Source of the DNA: Sphingobacteriales bacterium
GTDB lineage: Bacteria > Bacteroidota > Bacteroidia > Chitinophagales > Chitinophagaceae
Length of the DNA: 64,000 bases
Direction of reading: 5' to 3'
Assembly: GCA_016235125.1 (NCBI GenBank)
Contig: JACRLZ010000004.1
Location: forward strand, 496,001-560,000
In this document: piece after piece, positions 26,420 through 35,918 of the stretch
How the letters are laid out: the number at the start of each line of letters is the position of its first letter
Position numbering within the stretch: the stretch's first letter is position 1
Notes under the pieces: model-generated
The model's input: the letters and a program-made list of their open reading frames with translations, nothing else
Databases searched by the model: none
Told to the model about the DNA's origin: nothing
Program-made: the position numbers and the translations under genes

Positions 26420-27070
26420 ATGAAATTCTATAACCTCCTTATAAAATACCGCCTTTGGATTGGGATAGGACTGATTGGAGCCGGTATTTATGTAAATTAT
26501 GTCGGCAGTTTCTGGCCTGCATTTCCCCTCTACCTTGTGGGTGTTATTCTTGTCGCCGGTCATTTTTTCTTTGGACCGCTTCGTTTGATACAGGAGTATA
26601 TGGAAAGCGGCGATATGGAAGGCGCCCAAAAAGTATTGAACTCAATTAAGTTTCCCGGTTTATTGTATAAGCCCATTCGCTCAGTGTATTATACACTGAA
26701 AGGCAACATTGCCATGATGAATCAGGACTTCGACAGCGCTGAAAAGATGATGAAGAAAGGGCTTGACCTGGGTATGCCAATGAAAGAAGCCGAAGGCGCC
26801 AGTATGCTGCAAATGGGAATGTTGTCGATGCAAAAGAATGATCTGAAACAGGCAGAAAGTTATATCCGTGCTGCAATCCGAAAGGGGCTACCCGACAAAG
26901 AAAATGAAGCAGCTGCCTACCTTCAAATGTGCAGCATCATGATGAATAAAAGAGAGTTCAGAGCCAGTAAAGAATTTTTCAGAAAAGCAAAAGCACTAAA
27001 ACCCACTACCCCGCAGATAGTTGACCAGATAAAGCAGATTGAGAAATACATTTCGAGAATGCCGGGATAG
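26420..27070 (+). CDS. TPR-repeat membrane protein
   Basis: A 216-residue protein. Two hydrophobic helices (WIGIGLIGAGIYVNYVG and FPLYLVGVILVAGHFFFG, residues about 11-52) are followed by at least three TPR-like helix pairs: YTLKGNIAMMNQDFDSAEKM, GMLSMQKNDLKQAESYIRAA and MMNKREFRASKEFFRKAK. It is probably an inner-membrane protein with a soluble TPR domain that holds a partner; the partner is unknown. A strong hairpin follows. Confidence 0.75.
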   Translation: MKFYNLLIKYRLWIGIGLIGAGIYVNYVGSFWPAFPLYLVGVILVAGHFFFGPLRLIQEYMESGDMEGAQKVLNSIKFPGLLYKPIRSVYYTLKGNIAMMNQDFDSAEKMMKKGLDLGMPMKEAEGASMLQMGMLSMQKNDLKQAESYIRAAIRKGLPDKENEAAAYLQMCSIMMNKREFRASKEFFRKAKALKPTTPQIVDQIKQIEKYISRMPG

Positions 27071-27114
27071 TGCATTATAAATTTTACACCGATTACCAGA
27101 AAATACGTCAAAAG

Positions 27115-27145
27115 AAAAGCTGATAAAGATTTTATCAGCTTTTTT
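27115..27145. terminator. Bidirectional intrinsic terminator
   Basis: AAAAGCTGATAAA and TTTATCAGCTTTT form a perfect 13-bp stem with a 3-base loop between the convergent TPR gene and the 516-residue secreted protein gene. The A and T runs make it usable in both directions. Confidence 0.88.
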
Positions 27146-27176
27146 CTACCCCCAATACCGGTCAATAGCTCAAGAC

Positions 27177-28727
27177 TCAATTCATTTTCTCAATATGCAT
27201 CTCAAGTCGTTTGTCTTTTTTGTAATAATCCATAATTAATACCCGTCCCTGACTGCTGGGATATATCGCAGAGAACTTTGCGTCGGATTTAGTATTGATC
27301 CTGTCGGTTGTAAATTTTCCGTCGGTGTAAGAAATAGAATTAAATGTGCCCCCTTTATAACTGCCTTTTTCCTTTACAAAATCACTGTAGTAGACAGAAA
27401 AAGAAGAAAAATCATTACTAACCTGTGTATAAGCATAATCAAATCCGCCAAAATAATATTTCAATAGTTTGCCTAATAAAGGAGTGCTCATAAAATCAAA
27501 TCCGCCGGGCAGTTCTATACTGTTTGAGTTTTTATCCCACACTTTTGCCCCTTTAATGTTAAAGTCCTGGTCAAATGTCAATATCATCATATCAGTAACT
27601 TTTGCCTTGGTTACGCTGGCCCTGTTCCCGTTATTTGATAAAACCGTTGAAAGTATTCCTAAGGCACTGGCTGTTTTTTTAAATCCTTCGCCCACAGCAA
27701 AAATTTTACCATCGGCCGTTTGTACAAACTGATGCAGATACATAAACCCAAAATCAGCAATCCTTCCCTTTGATGTTACATCCATGTATTTTGCTATTTC
27801 TACATCCCATGAAAGGTATTTCTCGCTAATGATGGCCCCTTTTTCATCAACTCCCCAGAAAGCAAATCCTTTTGATTTGTCTTTCATAATATTTCCATCT
27901 ACATCAAAATATTCACCATATATATACGCCTTGCCTTCGTTTACCAATGATAAGCTGGCGGGATAAAAACGAAATTTGCTATCCGTAGGTTTTTCAAAAA
28001 GTTTTTTCCCTGATTCAATGCTAAGGCCGAGTATATAAGAATCGGGCTTCTGATCAAACATGCCGCCAAACCGGAGCACTTCTATATATACTACTCCTTT
28101 GTAATAGCCAAGGTAATCCCCAATAAATTTTTTGCCGCCTTCTGTGGGGGTGTACGTCCATTTTTTGTTTTTTTCAGTGGAAAAAAAATCTACCTGGAAG
28201 GTATAGTCATTATCCTCCCTGCTCGGCATTACGGAAACAAAGCCGTTGCCTTCTACAGGATACAGTCCCTTGTAAGTTTCCTCTTCATCATCTGCCGACA
28301 GGTAAGTGTTTTTCAGAAATCTTTCATCTTTTTTGGAAAGTTGGCGATTATAGGTATGCTTTTTCTTTCCATCAGCGCCATATACCTGGTATTCAAAAGT
28401 GTTTTCATCATCATTATAAAAAAGGAAAATCAGGTCGGTGCCGTTAAAAGATGATTCAAGGATATATACATGTTTTGAATCCTGAAACTTTACATCTTTC
28501 AGCACCTTCAGCGTATTGTCCGTAATGCGAAGCGTATATTCATTTGTTTTCTTGTCAATTTTATCACTGATGAAAAAGAAGTAATATCCTTTTGCATCAG
28601 ATCCCTGCTTAATAGCAGCCGCATTCCGGGCAGATGCCTTATGCACATTTTCGACGGTCATCTTTTGGGCAGGTGCTGTTAACGAATAGCCCAGCATTAC
28701 TATAAACACAAATAGTAGTTTTTTCAT
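27177..28727 (-). CDS. Exported beta-rich protein, possibly DUF6770 type
   Basis: A 516-residue protein with a clear signal peptide (MKKLLFVFIVMLGYSLTAPAQ). The mature part is made of repeated beta-strand stretches with a propeller-like look, for example GYYFFFISDKIDKKTNEYTL, LKDVKFQDSKHVYILESSF and KIFAVGEGFKKTA. It resembles proteins I associate with the DUF6770 family in this order, but I hold that assignment loosely. No catalytic motif is visible. It is followed, in the direction of transcription, by a strong terminator. Confidence 0.6.
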   Translation of the reverse strand: MKKLLFVFIVMLGYSLTAPAQKMTVENVHKASARNAAAIKQGSDAKGYYFFFISDKIDKKTNEYTLRITDNTLKVLKDVKFQDSKHVYILESSFNGTDLIFLFYNDDENTFEYQVYGADGKKKHTYNRQLSKKDERFLKNTYLSADDEEETYKGLYPVEGNGFVSVMPSREDNDYTFQVDFFSTEKNKKWTYTPTEGGKKFIGDYLGYYKGVVYIEVLRFGGMFDQKPDSYILGLSIESGKKLFEKPTDSKFRFYPASLSLVNEGKAYIYGEYFDVDGNIMKDKSKGFAFWGVDEKGAIISEKYLSWDVEIAKYMDVTSKGRIADFGFMYLHQFVQTADGKIFAVGEGFKKTASALGILSTVLSNNGNRASVTKAKVTDMMILTFDQDFNIKGAKVWDKNSNSIELPGGFDFMSTPLLGKLLKYYFGGFDYAYTQVSNDFSSFSVYYSDFVKEKGSYKGGTFNSISYTDGKFTTDRINTKSDAKFSAIYPSSQGRVLIMDYYKKDKRLEMHIEKMN

Positions 28728-28751
28728 GTTACAGGTGTTTATTATTACTGT

Positions 28752-30128
28752 TTAATTATTGTTTGATTGTTGATAGGTTTTTGCTTTTATCATTTCCTCC
28801 TCAAAGTCCTGGTAATTTTTCATTTGCTCCTGATAAAAAGAACAAAATTGTACGTTCAGATCAGCGATCTCATTCAGCCTGAGCCGGTATAACATACGCA
28901 AAAGTGTATTATATCCTTCACTGAAAAACCTGTTCTCAGAATCTATGATAAGCCCAAGCTTATGTTCTTTTTGATGTGTAAATAATAAATTCAGGTCTCT
29001 GACTATTGAAAATACAGCAAGATCTGCGTACTTATTTTCCTGCAGCATTTGCAGGCTAAGATAAAGGTTGAAACTGATGTTTCCGCTTTTGTAAACTTCT
29101 TCCACTATTTCCGGGATAAAATCCTGTTTTAGTTTTCCGAACAGGGCTTTATCAACCTGGAAATCCCTGCCATTTATTTTTGAAGCTGAATCTGCCAGCA
29201 ATGCAATTCTTCTTGAACAATCGGGATGGGTTTTCAGCGAATCTTTTTCCTTTTTTGTAAACCCGGGAACATCCTCAACATTCATTGCCCCAAAAATAAC
29301 CGATTCTTTTTTTATCCATCTTTCTTTGAAGGGATAGCCGGGAAAAGACAATACCTTTTGCAGGTTGGGGGGAGCAAACAAAGTTGTATCATCTATTTTA
29401 TCCAGTAACTGCATCAGGGTAACAAATGAATTTCCATTATACCCGGTATTCTTAAAAAAAAGCATTCCGATCCGGTCTGCTTCTTCTTCCCCGTCACGAC
29501 TGTGACGCCGTATATCAAACGAAAGGGTCTTTAAAAGTTTTTCCAACTGTTCCCCCACTTTGTATTCCTCCTTTGATAACCGCTTCAATTCTTTTTTTAA
29601 ACTGTCGCTGTTTGCGATCCGGATAATTTTATCTATCTTTTTTTTGCTGTGATCAAGATAATAATGGGCCAGTTCATGACACAAAACAAAAGCCATTTCC
29701 GCTTCGCTGTTCAGGAAAACAAAAAGACCGGCATTAAAAACGATGGTTCCCTCTCCGATACTGTATGCATTGGGAATAATATCCCTGGAAAATACAATCC
29801 TGATATCAAGTCCTTTAAGTTCAGGATTAACATTAATTATTTTGGCGGCTACCGATTTAATATAATTATCTGCAGAATGCTCTGTGACAGAACGGGGGCT
29901 TATTAAAAAATCCTTCACTACATCAAACATATTGTCATAGGATTCTTTGTACTCTTTTATGTTGTCCTTTCCAAGTGCATTGATTATTATATTTTTTTTT
30001 TGCAAGGCTTCGAGATAATATTTTCTTTTCAGCAAGGTATCGTCCTGCTGAAAAATATAAACAGGCTTCAGTTGTGTGCTTCCCCTTTCGGAAACAAAAA
30101 GAAAAAGGACAATTAATATCTTTTTCAC
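28752..30128 (-). CDS. M48 family zinc metalloprotease, exported
   Basis: A 458-residue M48 peptidase (BepA/HtpX-like domain). The zinc motif is in VLCHELAHYYLDH, with the third ligand glutamate in GEEEADRIGM. The substrate-side strand NAYSIGEGTIVFNAGLF precedes it, as expected for the family. A C-terminal helical region of about 150 residues has no clear family. The N-terminus is a signal peptide (KKILIVLFLFVSERGSTQ). I use GTG 30128; a TTG at 30149 would add seven residues. It probably works on outer-membrane or periplasmic protein quality control. Confidence 0.85.
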   Translation of the reverse strand: MKKILIVLFLFVSERGSTQLKPVYIFQQDDTLLKRKYYLEALQKKNIIINALGKDNIKEYKESYDNMFDVVKDFLISPRSVTEHSADNYIKSVAAKIINVNPELKGLDIRIVFSRDIIPNAYSIGEGTIVFNAGLFVFLNSEAEMAFVLCHELAHYYLDHSKKKIDKIIRIANSDSLKKELKRLSKEEYKVGEQLEKLLKTLSFDIRRHSRDGEEEADRIGMLFFKNTGYNGNSFVTLMQLLDKIDDTTLFAPPNLQKVLSFPGYPFKERWIKKESVIFGAMNVEDVPGFTKKEKDSLKTHPDCSRRIALLADSASKINGRDFQVDKALFGKLKQDFIPEIVEEVYKSGNISFNLYLSLQMLQENKYADLAVFSIVRDLNLLFTHQKEHKLGLIIDSENRFFSEGYNTLLRMLYRLRLNEIADLNVQFCSFYQEQMKNYQDFEEEMIKAKTYQQSNNN

Positions 30129-30251
30129 TATTTCCCGGTTGAGACCCAAATATAGAACTCAGATATTTAGGATTATTAAGATAAATGATAAATCATAACA
30201 ATCTTCAAAATTTAATGCTCACCCTCCCGTTATTTGATTTAAATTCGTTTC

Positions 30252-33200
30252 ATGTCATTCAACAGGGAAAGATTACAACACCGGTTTATTGAAGAGTATG
30301 AAAAGCTGAATGAAAAGCAACGGCTTGCTGTGGATACAATTGAAGGACCGGTTATGGTAATAGCCGGACCCGGAACAGGAAAAACACAGATACTGGCCTG
30401 CCGTATCGGAAAAATTTTACTGGAAACTGATACGATGCCGCAAAACATTCTTTGCCTTACCTACACCGATGCCGGTGTAGTGGCGATGAGGAAAAGATTA
30501 TTGCATTTTATCGGAGCGGATGCTTACAAAGTAAACATTTATACTTTTCATGCTTTTTGCAATGATGTGATCCAGGAAAATCTTTCATTGTTTGAAAAAA
30601 CTGCACTGGACCCTGTTTCTGATCTGGAGCAAATTCAGTTTTATAAGGAATTGATTGATTCATTCCCCAAAAATCATCCTCTGAAGAGATACCGCGGCGA
30701 TGTATATTTTGAAGTAAAAAACCTGCAGCATTTATTCAGCAATATGAAAAGGGAAGGCTGGACACCTGAATTCATTAACCAGAAAATTGATGACTACCTG
30801 GCAGATCTTTCTGAAAGGGATGAGTTCGTTTATCAGACCAACAGAACCGGCAAATGGAAGAAAGGAGATTTGAAGCCTTCTTATTACGATGAAACAGAGC
30901 GGATGGAAAAATTAAAAGCAGCTGTCGGTGAATTTGACCGTTTACAGCAACTGATGCGCAAGAAGAGCCGCTATGATTTTGATGATATGATCAACTGGGT
31001 CATCAAAGCCTTTGAAGAAAATAAAAATTTGCTGTCCAACTACCAGGAAAGGTTTCAATATATTTTGGTGGATGAGTACCAGGATACCAGTGGCACACAA
31101 AATAAAATAGTGGAGTTGCTCATCAGTTATTGGGATAAACCCAATGTGTTTGTGGTAGGTGATGATGATCAGAGCATCTACCGTTTCCAGGGCGCCAATG
31201 TAGAGAACATGATGGATTTTGCCGGAAGTTACCAGAAAGACCTGCTTACCGTTGTGCTTACTCACAATTATCGTTCAACGCAGCCGATCCTGGATATTTC
31301 TAAAACAATTATTGACAGAAATGAAAAAAGATTAGTAAAAAAATTACCCGGGCTAAGTAAAGAACTTCTTTCTTCCAATCAATTGATTAATCATTTGGTT
31401 AATAAACCGATAATTAAAGAATACGACACACTGCGCCAGGAAATGATCGGCATTGCCAGCCAGGTGCAGCAATTGGTGCGGGCAGGAGTGCCGGCAGGAA
31501 AAATCGGGATCATATTTAAAGAAAATAAGTATGGCGAGGAACTCACTCAATATTTCAAGCTTCTGAACATGCCGGTCTATAGCAAACGGCACCTGAATAT
31601 CCTGGAATTGCCTCTTGCCCGGAAAATCATATTATTACTCCGGTATCTTGCTACAGAACACGACATCTCCTACAGCGGCGATGAAATGCTTTTTGAAATA
31701 CTGCATTTTGACTGGTTTGCCATTCCACCAATTGAAATTGCAAAGCTCACAATGGAAGTAGCGGATAAAAAGTACGAAGAAAAAAATGTTTCTATCCGCA
31801 GTTTATTAGTGGAAAAATCTGCCACCCCTGCTAAAGATCTGTTTACAAACAATCTTCATGAAGGTCTTAAAAAAGCATCTGCTATCATTGAAGATCTGAT
31901 GGCCGATGCAAGCAATGTCACTCTGCAGGTTTTATTTGAAGCCCTTATCCGCAAAACCGGAATACTCAGTCATATCATGCTCAGTCATGACAAACACTGG
32001 CAATTGCAGATATTAACCGGCCTGTTTGATTTTGTAAAAGAAGAAACACACCGCAATCCGTTTCTGAGCCTCCTGCAATTGGTCAATCTTATTGACCTGA
32101 TGGAAAAAGAAGACATCACATTGCCATTAGTTCAGGTGAGCGGAAGTGATAAAGGGATTAATTTAATGACAGCCCATGGCGCCAAAGGGCTTGAATTTGA
32201 ATATGTGTTTATTGCCGGCTGCAATGCAACATTCTGGGAGAAAAAAAGAAAACCGGTTGTTGGATATAAACTGCCGGATACTATGTTTTCCTTTTCTCTT
32301 TCGGGTAAAGACGATGAGGAATTGAGACGATTGTTTTATGTGGCGCTTACCAGAGCTGAACAGCATTTGTATATTTCTTACAGTAAATTCAACAACGATG
32401 CAAAAGAACTTGAACCTTCCATGTTCATAGCAGAAATGCAGGATGAGCATGAATTGTCTGTAGAAAAAGTGATCATGGAAAGCGAAACTTTGTCTTTGTT
32501 CTCAGCACTTCAGTTTGGAGAAGCAGCTTCCCCTGAAATTGAAAAAATGGAGGACGAGTTCATCAGCCGCATACTGGATAAGTTTGTGATGAACGTAACA
32601 GCGCTTAATAATTATTTGAATTGCCCGCTGGAATTCTATTTCAGAAACCTGATACGCATCCCTTCGCCCAAGAATGAAGCCACAGAATTTGGTTCAGCCG
32701 TACATTATGCTCTTGAAAAATTATTCAGGAAGATGCAGGAAGGGGGCAAGGAAAAATTTCCTGCAAAGGAAGAGTTCATTAACGATTTTGAATGGTATAT
32801 GCACCGGCACAGGGAAAGTTTTACCAAAGAACAGTTTGAAAGAAGAATGGAATACGGGCAAGAGGTATTGGGTAATTACTACGATAAATACATTAACAGT
32901 TTTAATAAAATTGTGGCTATTGAACGCCGGATCAAAACTGTTGTGAAAGGTATTCCTGTAAAAGGGGCGCTGGACAAACTGGAGTTTGACGGCAAGTCGG
33001 TAAATGTGGTGGATTATAAATCCGGTAATCCTGATAATGGTATTCCCAAAACCAAAGGCCCGTCCGAAAAAGAGCCTAATGGTGGCGATTACTGGAGACA
33101 GGCAGTCTTCTACAAAATTCTGGTTGATAATTATCAGCAAAAAGACTGGAAAGTGGTAAGTACCGAATTTGATTTTATAGAACCGGATAAAAAGAAAAAC

Positions 33201-33419
33201 TACCGGAAAGAAAAAATTGTTATCAAACCGGAAGACATAACCTCTGTAACGCAGCAGATCGTTACGACCTGGCAAAAAATACAGGACAGGGATTTTTATA
33301 CCGGTTGTGGCAAAGAAGACTGTCATTGGTGCAATTTTGTAAAAACGAATAACCTTGCCATTAGCCTGCATGAGCTTAATAAGGAAAAAGAGCAGGAACC
33401 GGGATTAACAGGATTTTGA
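30252..33419 (+). CDS. UvrD/PcrA-type helicase fused to a RecB-like Fe-S nuclease
   Basis: A 1055-residue SF1A helicase-nuclease. Helicase motifs are AGPGTGKTQILACR (Walker A), LVDEYQDTSGTQN (II), GDDDQSIYRFQGA (III), LTHNYRS (IV), LMTAHGAKGLEFEYV (V) and LFYVALTRAEQHLY (VI). A PD-(D/E)XK nuclease domain follows, with GALDKLEFDG and VVDYKSG. Four cysteines, Cys791 (NCPLEFYF), Cys1019, Cys1024 and Cys1027 (CGKEDCHWC), bracket the nuclease as in AddB-type Fe-S nucleases. It likely processes DNA ends in repair. It is placed near recR but is not tightly coupled to it. Confidence 0.9.
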   Translation: MSFNRERLQHRFIEEYEKLNEKQRLAVDTIEGPVMVIAGPGTGKTQILACRIGKILLETDTMPQNILCLTYTDAGVVAMRKRLLHFIGADAYKVNIYTFHAFCNDVIQENLSLFEKTALDPVSDLEQIQFYKELIDSFPKNHPLKRYRGDVYFEVKNLQHLFSNMKREGWTPEFINQKIDDYLADLSERDEFVYQTNRTGKWKKGDLKPSYYDETERMEKLKAAVGEFDRLQQLMRKKSRYDFDDMINWVIKAFEENKNLLSNYQERFQYILVDEYQDTSGTQNKIVELLISYWDKPNVFVVGDDDQSIYRFQGANVENMMDFAGSYQKDLLTVVLTHNYRSTQPILDISKTIIDRNEKRLVKKLPGLSKELLSSNQLINHLVNKPIIKEYDTLRQEMIGIASQVQQLVRAGVPAGKIGIIFKENKYGEELTQYFKLLNMPVYSKRHLNILELPLARKIILLLRYLATEHDISYSGDEMLFEILHFDWFAIPPIEIAKLTMEVADKKYEEKNVSIRSLLVEKSATPAKDLFTNNLHEGLKKASAIIEDLMADASNVTLQVLFEALIRKTGILSHIMLSHDKHWQLQILTGLFDFVKEETHRNPFLSLLQLVNLIDLMEKEDITLPLVQVSGSDKGINLMTAHGAKGLEFEYVFIAGCNATFWEKKRKPVVGYKLPDTMFSFSLSGKDDEELRRLFYVALTRAEQHLYISYSKFNNDAKELEPSMFIAEMQDEHELSVEKVIMESETLSLFSALQFGEAASPEIEKMEDEFISRILDKFVMNVTALNNYLNCPLEFYFRNLIRIPSPKNEATEFGSAVHYALEKLFRKMQEGGKEKFPAKEEFINDFEWYMHRHRESFTKEQFERRMEYGQEVLGNYYDKYINSFNKIVAIERRIKTVVKGIPVKGALDKLEFDGKSVNVVDYKSGNPDNGIPKTKGPSEKEPNGGDYWRQAVFYKILVDNYQQKDWKVVSTEFDFIEPDKKKNYRKEKIVIKPEDITSVTQQIVTTWQKIQDRDFYTGCGKEDCHWCNFVKTNNLAISLHELNKEKEQEPGLTGF

Positions 33420-33488
33420 ATGATTATTAAGAAATCCAAAAGATTCATTAAAGCGAAACGGGTTATGTTTGCAAATCGAAACGCATTA

Positions 33489-34916
33489 ATGAAAAGAGTT
33501 TTCCTTTTTCTCCTCATAATCCTTATTACATTCCAGCAATTCGTGGTTCTTCCCGGTTGTGCCAATATCATTCCGCCATCCGGTGGACCAAGAGATTCCA
33601 TTCCGCCGGTATTATTGAAAGCAAACCCGGATGATTCTGCAAGAAACTTCACAGGAAATAAAATCGTTTTTACGTTTGATGAATTTGTGGAAGTACAAAA
33701 TATTCAGGAGAATCTGATTGTTTCGCCAATACCAAAGATTAATCCTACAGTTGAATACCGCTTGAGCACCGTAACCGTAAAACTGAAAGACAGCCTTGAA
33801 GCCAATACCACCTATTCATTAAACTTTGGCAATGCTATAAAAGATTTTACCGAAGGCAATGCCTTTAAAAATTTCACCTACACTTTTTCAACGGGCAATT
33901 ATATTGACTCACTTGAATTGCAGGGAAAAGTGCTGCTCGCCGAATCTGGTAAAGTGGACAGCAGCCTTGTAGTGGTATTGCATACTAACAAGGATGATTC
34001 GGCAGTGGTGAAGGATAAACCCCGTTATATTGCAAAACTGGACGGAAAAGGAAATTTTGTTTTCAGGAATCTGCCATTTAAAACCTTTTATGTGTATGCT
34101 TTAAAAGACGAAGGCGGCACCCTCCGGTATTTCAGCGATAAACAATTATTTGCTTTCGCCGACCAACCTGTGAAAATGCAATCCCAAACAGAGGCGGTTA
34201 CTTTGTATGCATATCTTGTAAAACAAGCGGCTTCCCAGCCTGTGTCATCTGTTTCTGCACTCAATCTTGCAAACAGGAGAAGGTCCGGTCCGGAAACATC
34301 TGATAAGCGATTAAAATATCAAACCAATCTTGCAAACAACCAGCAAGATCTATTATCTGATTTCACCATTACGTTTGAACAGCCGCTCCGGTCATTTGAT
34401 TCTTCTAAAATCAGGTTATATACCGATTCAATATATACCCCTGTCTCATCTTATAGTTTTCAAAAAGACAGTACACATAAGAAGATCAGGCTTATCAATA
34501 CATGGAAAGAAAATACGCTTTACCATTTCATTCTTGAAAAAAATTTTGCAGAAGACTCATCCGGGAAAAAATTATTAAAGACTGATACGCTAAGTTTCAA
34601 AACCAAAAAGATTTCCGAGTACGGGGCTTTGAAAATGAAATTCAGAAATCTTCCATTAGATAAAAATCCAGTGCTTCTTTTCGTTGTAAATGAAAATATT
34701 TATAAATCTTTTTCGTTGACCGGTAGTGATTTTAATCAATCACTTTTTTTACCCGGAGAATATGAGCTGCGTATCCTTTATGACAGCAATAAAAACGGGG
34801 TATGGGACCCGGGTGAATTTTTCGGTAAACATAAACAGCCGGAGATCGTAAAGCCGGTTGAAAGAAAAATCAACGTAAAGCCAGCCTGGCAGAATGAGTT
34901 TGAAATAGCATTGTGA
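33489..34916 (+). CDS. Ig-like (Big_5-type) domain lipoprotein
   Basis: A 475-residue lipoprotein; the signal ends LPGC. The N-terminal domain (IPPSGGPRDSIPPVLLKANP through TYSLNFGNAIKDFTEGNA) is the Big_5/SbsA Ig-like domain that is common in Bacteroidetes. It is followed by long beta-rich regions and a C-terminal segment with YDSNKNGVWDPGEF, an EF-hand-like acidic loop. The function is unknown. I chose ATG 33489, which gives MKRVFLFLLIILITF as signal; the frame is open from 33420, one base after the helicase stop. A heptamer-repeat element begins at its stop codon. Confidence 0.75.
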   Translation: MKRVFLFLLIILITFQQFVVLPGCANIIPPSGGPRDSIPPVLLKANPDDSARNFTGNKIVFTFDEFVEVQNIQENLIVSPIPKINPTVEYRLSTVTVKLKDSLEANTTYSLNFGNAIKDFTEGNAFKNFTYTFSTGNYIDSLELQGKVLLAESGKVDSSLVVVLHTNKDDSAVVKDKPRYIAKLDGKGNFVFRNLPFKTFYVYALKDEGGTLRYFSDKQLFAFADQPVKMQSQTEAVTLYAYLVKQAASQPVSSVSALNLANRRRSGPETSDKRLKYQTNLANNQQDLLSDFTITFEQPLRSFDSSKIRLYTDSIYTPVSSYSFQKDSTHKKIRLINTWKENTLYHFILEKNFAEDSSGKKLLKTDTLSFKTKKISEYGALKMKFRNLPLDKNPVLLFVVNENIYKSFSLTGSDFNQSLFLPGEYELRILYDSNKNGVWDPGEFFGKHKQPEIVKPVERKINVKPAWQNEFEIAL

Positions 34917-35138
34917 ATGGTCAATGGTGAATAGTGAATTGGCTTTCCCAAACAAGAAGAAATTTCGCACTTTTTTGAAACCACAATTGACAGCAGTGTA
35001 TCAGTTTCACACAAAGACACAAAGCCCACAAAGATAATAGGCTGAATTCCTTGGTGATCTTCGTGGTCTTTGTGGGATATTTTTTCAAACTGATACACTA
35101 CCCTATTGACCATTCACTATTCACCATTCACTATCTTC
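34914..35138. repeat. Nested palindromic element with heptamer arrays at both ends
   Basis: The left end reads TGAATGG, TCAATGG, TGAATAG, TGAATTG (34914-34941). The right end reads TATTGAC, CATTCAC, TATTCAC, CATTCAC, TATCTTC (35104-35138). Both keep a strict 7-bp period and are inverted relative to each other (16 bp perfect: 34924-34939 with 35112-35127). Inside lies a second inverted pair, GTGTATCAGTTT (34996-35007) with AAACTGATACAC (35087-35098). It fills the gap before recR and could form a long hairpin. No coding potential. Confidence 0.8.
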
Positions 35139-35143
35139 GTGGT

Positions 35144-35764
35144 ATGCAATTCTCCTCCTCTCTATTGGAAAATGCTGTCAACGAATTTGCCAAACTCCCA
35201 GGTATTGGAAAGAAGACAGCGCTGCGGCTGGTTTTGCATTTATTAAAACAAGACACAAAGGAAGTCGGTCATTTCAGCGAGGTAATCGCTAAAATGAGAA
35301 GTGAGATAAAATTTTGTCATCGTTGCTTCAATGTGGCTGATGGAGATATTTGTTCTATCTGTTCCAACTCAATGCGAAAGCAGGAAATGATCTGTGTAGT
35401 GGAAACCATCCGGGATGTGATTGCCATTGAAAGTACACAACAATATAATGGAACCTATCATGTATTGGGGGGTGTCATTTCCCCACTCGATGGCATAGGT
35501 CCCGATCAATTAAATATCGGTTCATTGATCAACAGGATTGAAAAAGAAAAAACAGAAGAACTCATTTTTGCGCTGAATCCCAACATACAGGGCGACACTA
35601 CTATCTACTACATCCAAAAAAAGTTGCCTTCCAAATCTGTCCGTATCACTACTATTGCCCGTGGCATTGCATTTGGCGGCGAACTGGAATATGCCGATGA
35701 AATGACATTGGGCAGAAGCCTTCAAAACCGGTTGCCGGTAGAGAGTTATGTATCGAAAAGATAA
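35144..35764 (+). CDS. recR: Recombination mediator RecR
   Basis: A 206-residue protein, the normal length for RecR, which acts with RecF and RecO to load RecA at gaps. Helix-hairpin-helix LPGIGKKTALRLVLHLL is near residue 18, the four-cysteine zinc finger is CHRCFNVADGDICSIC, and the Toprim domain follows (MICVVETIRDVIAIE to FALNPNIQGDTT). ATG 35144 is chosen because MQFSSSLLENAV matches family starts; the frame is open further upstream only through the repeat element. Confidence 0.95.
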   Translation: MQFSSSLLENAVNEFAKLPGIGKKTALRLVLHLLKQDTKEVGHFSEVIAKMRSEIKFCHRCFNVADGDICSICSNSMRKQEMICVVETIRDVIAIESTQQYNGTYHVLGGVISPLDGIGPDQLNIGSLINRIEKEKTEELIFALNPNIQGDTTIYYIQKKLPSKSVRITTIARGIAFGGELEYADEMTLGRSLQNRLPVESYVSKR

Positions 35765-35827
35765 GCTTCATAGCTTGTTTATTAAACCCATATAACTTAG
35801 CTTTGCTGTCATATCTCAGGCGGATTT

Positions 35828-35860
35828 GTTTATTGTTCGGCCTAAACGGAACTAATAAAC
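35828..35860 (+). other. Possible structured 5' leader of the split metH genes
   Basis: GTTTATTGTTC pairs with GAAC-T-AATAAAC (11 bp with one bulged base) around the loop GGCCTAAACG. A second small stem, CTGG-TTTCT-CCAG, lies about 20 bases further on. Together they fill the 154-base gap between recR and metH. It does not show a cobalamin-riboswitch B12 box or a recognisable SAM riboswitch core. Confidence 0.35.
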
Positions 35861-35918
35861 GTCAACGAAACTCCTCATCTGGTTTCTCCAGCGTTTATAA
35901 GTTCACAAATTAATTTTT

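Noticed and set aside
35765..35918. Cobalamin or SAM riboswitch upstream of metH
   Set aside because: I could not find a B12 box or a SAM riboswitch core. Only a generic stem is visible, so it is reported as an unassigned leader.
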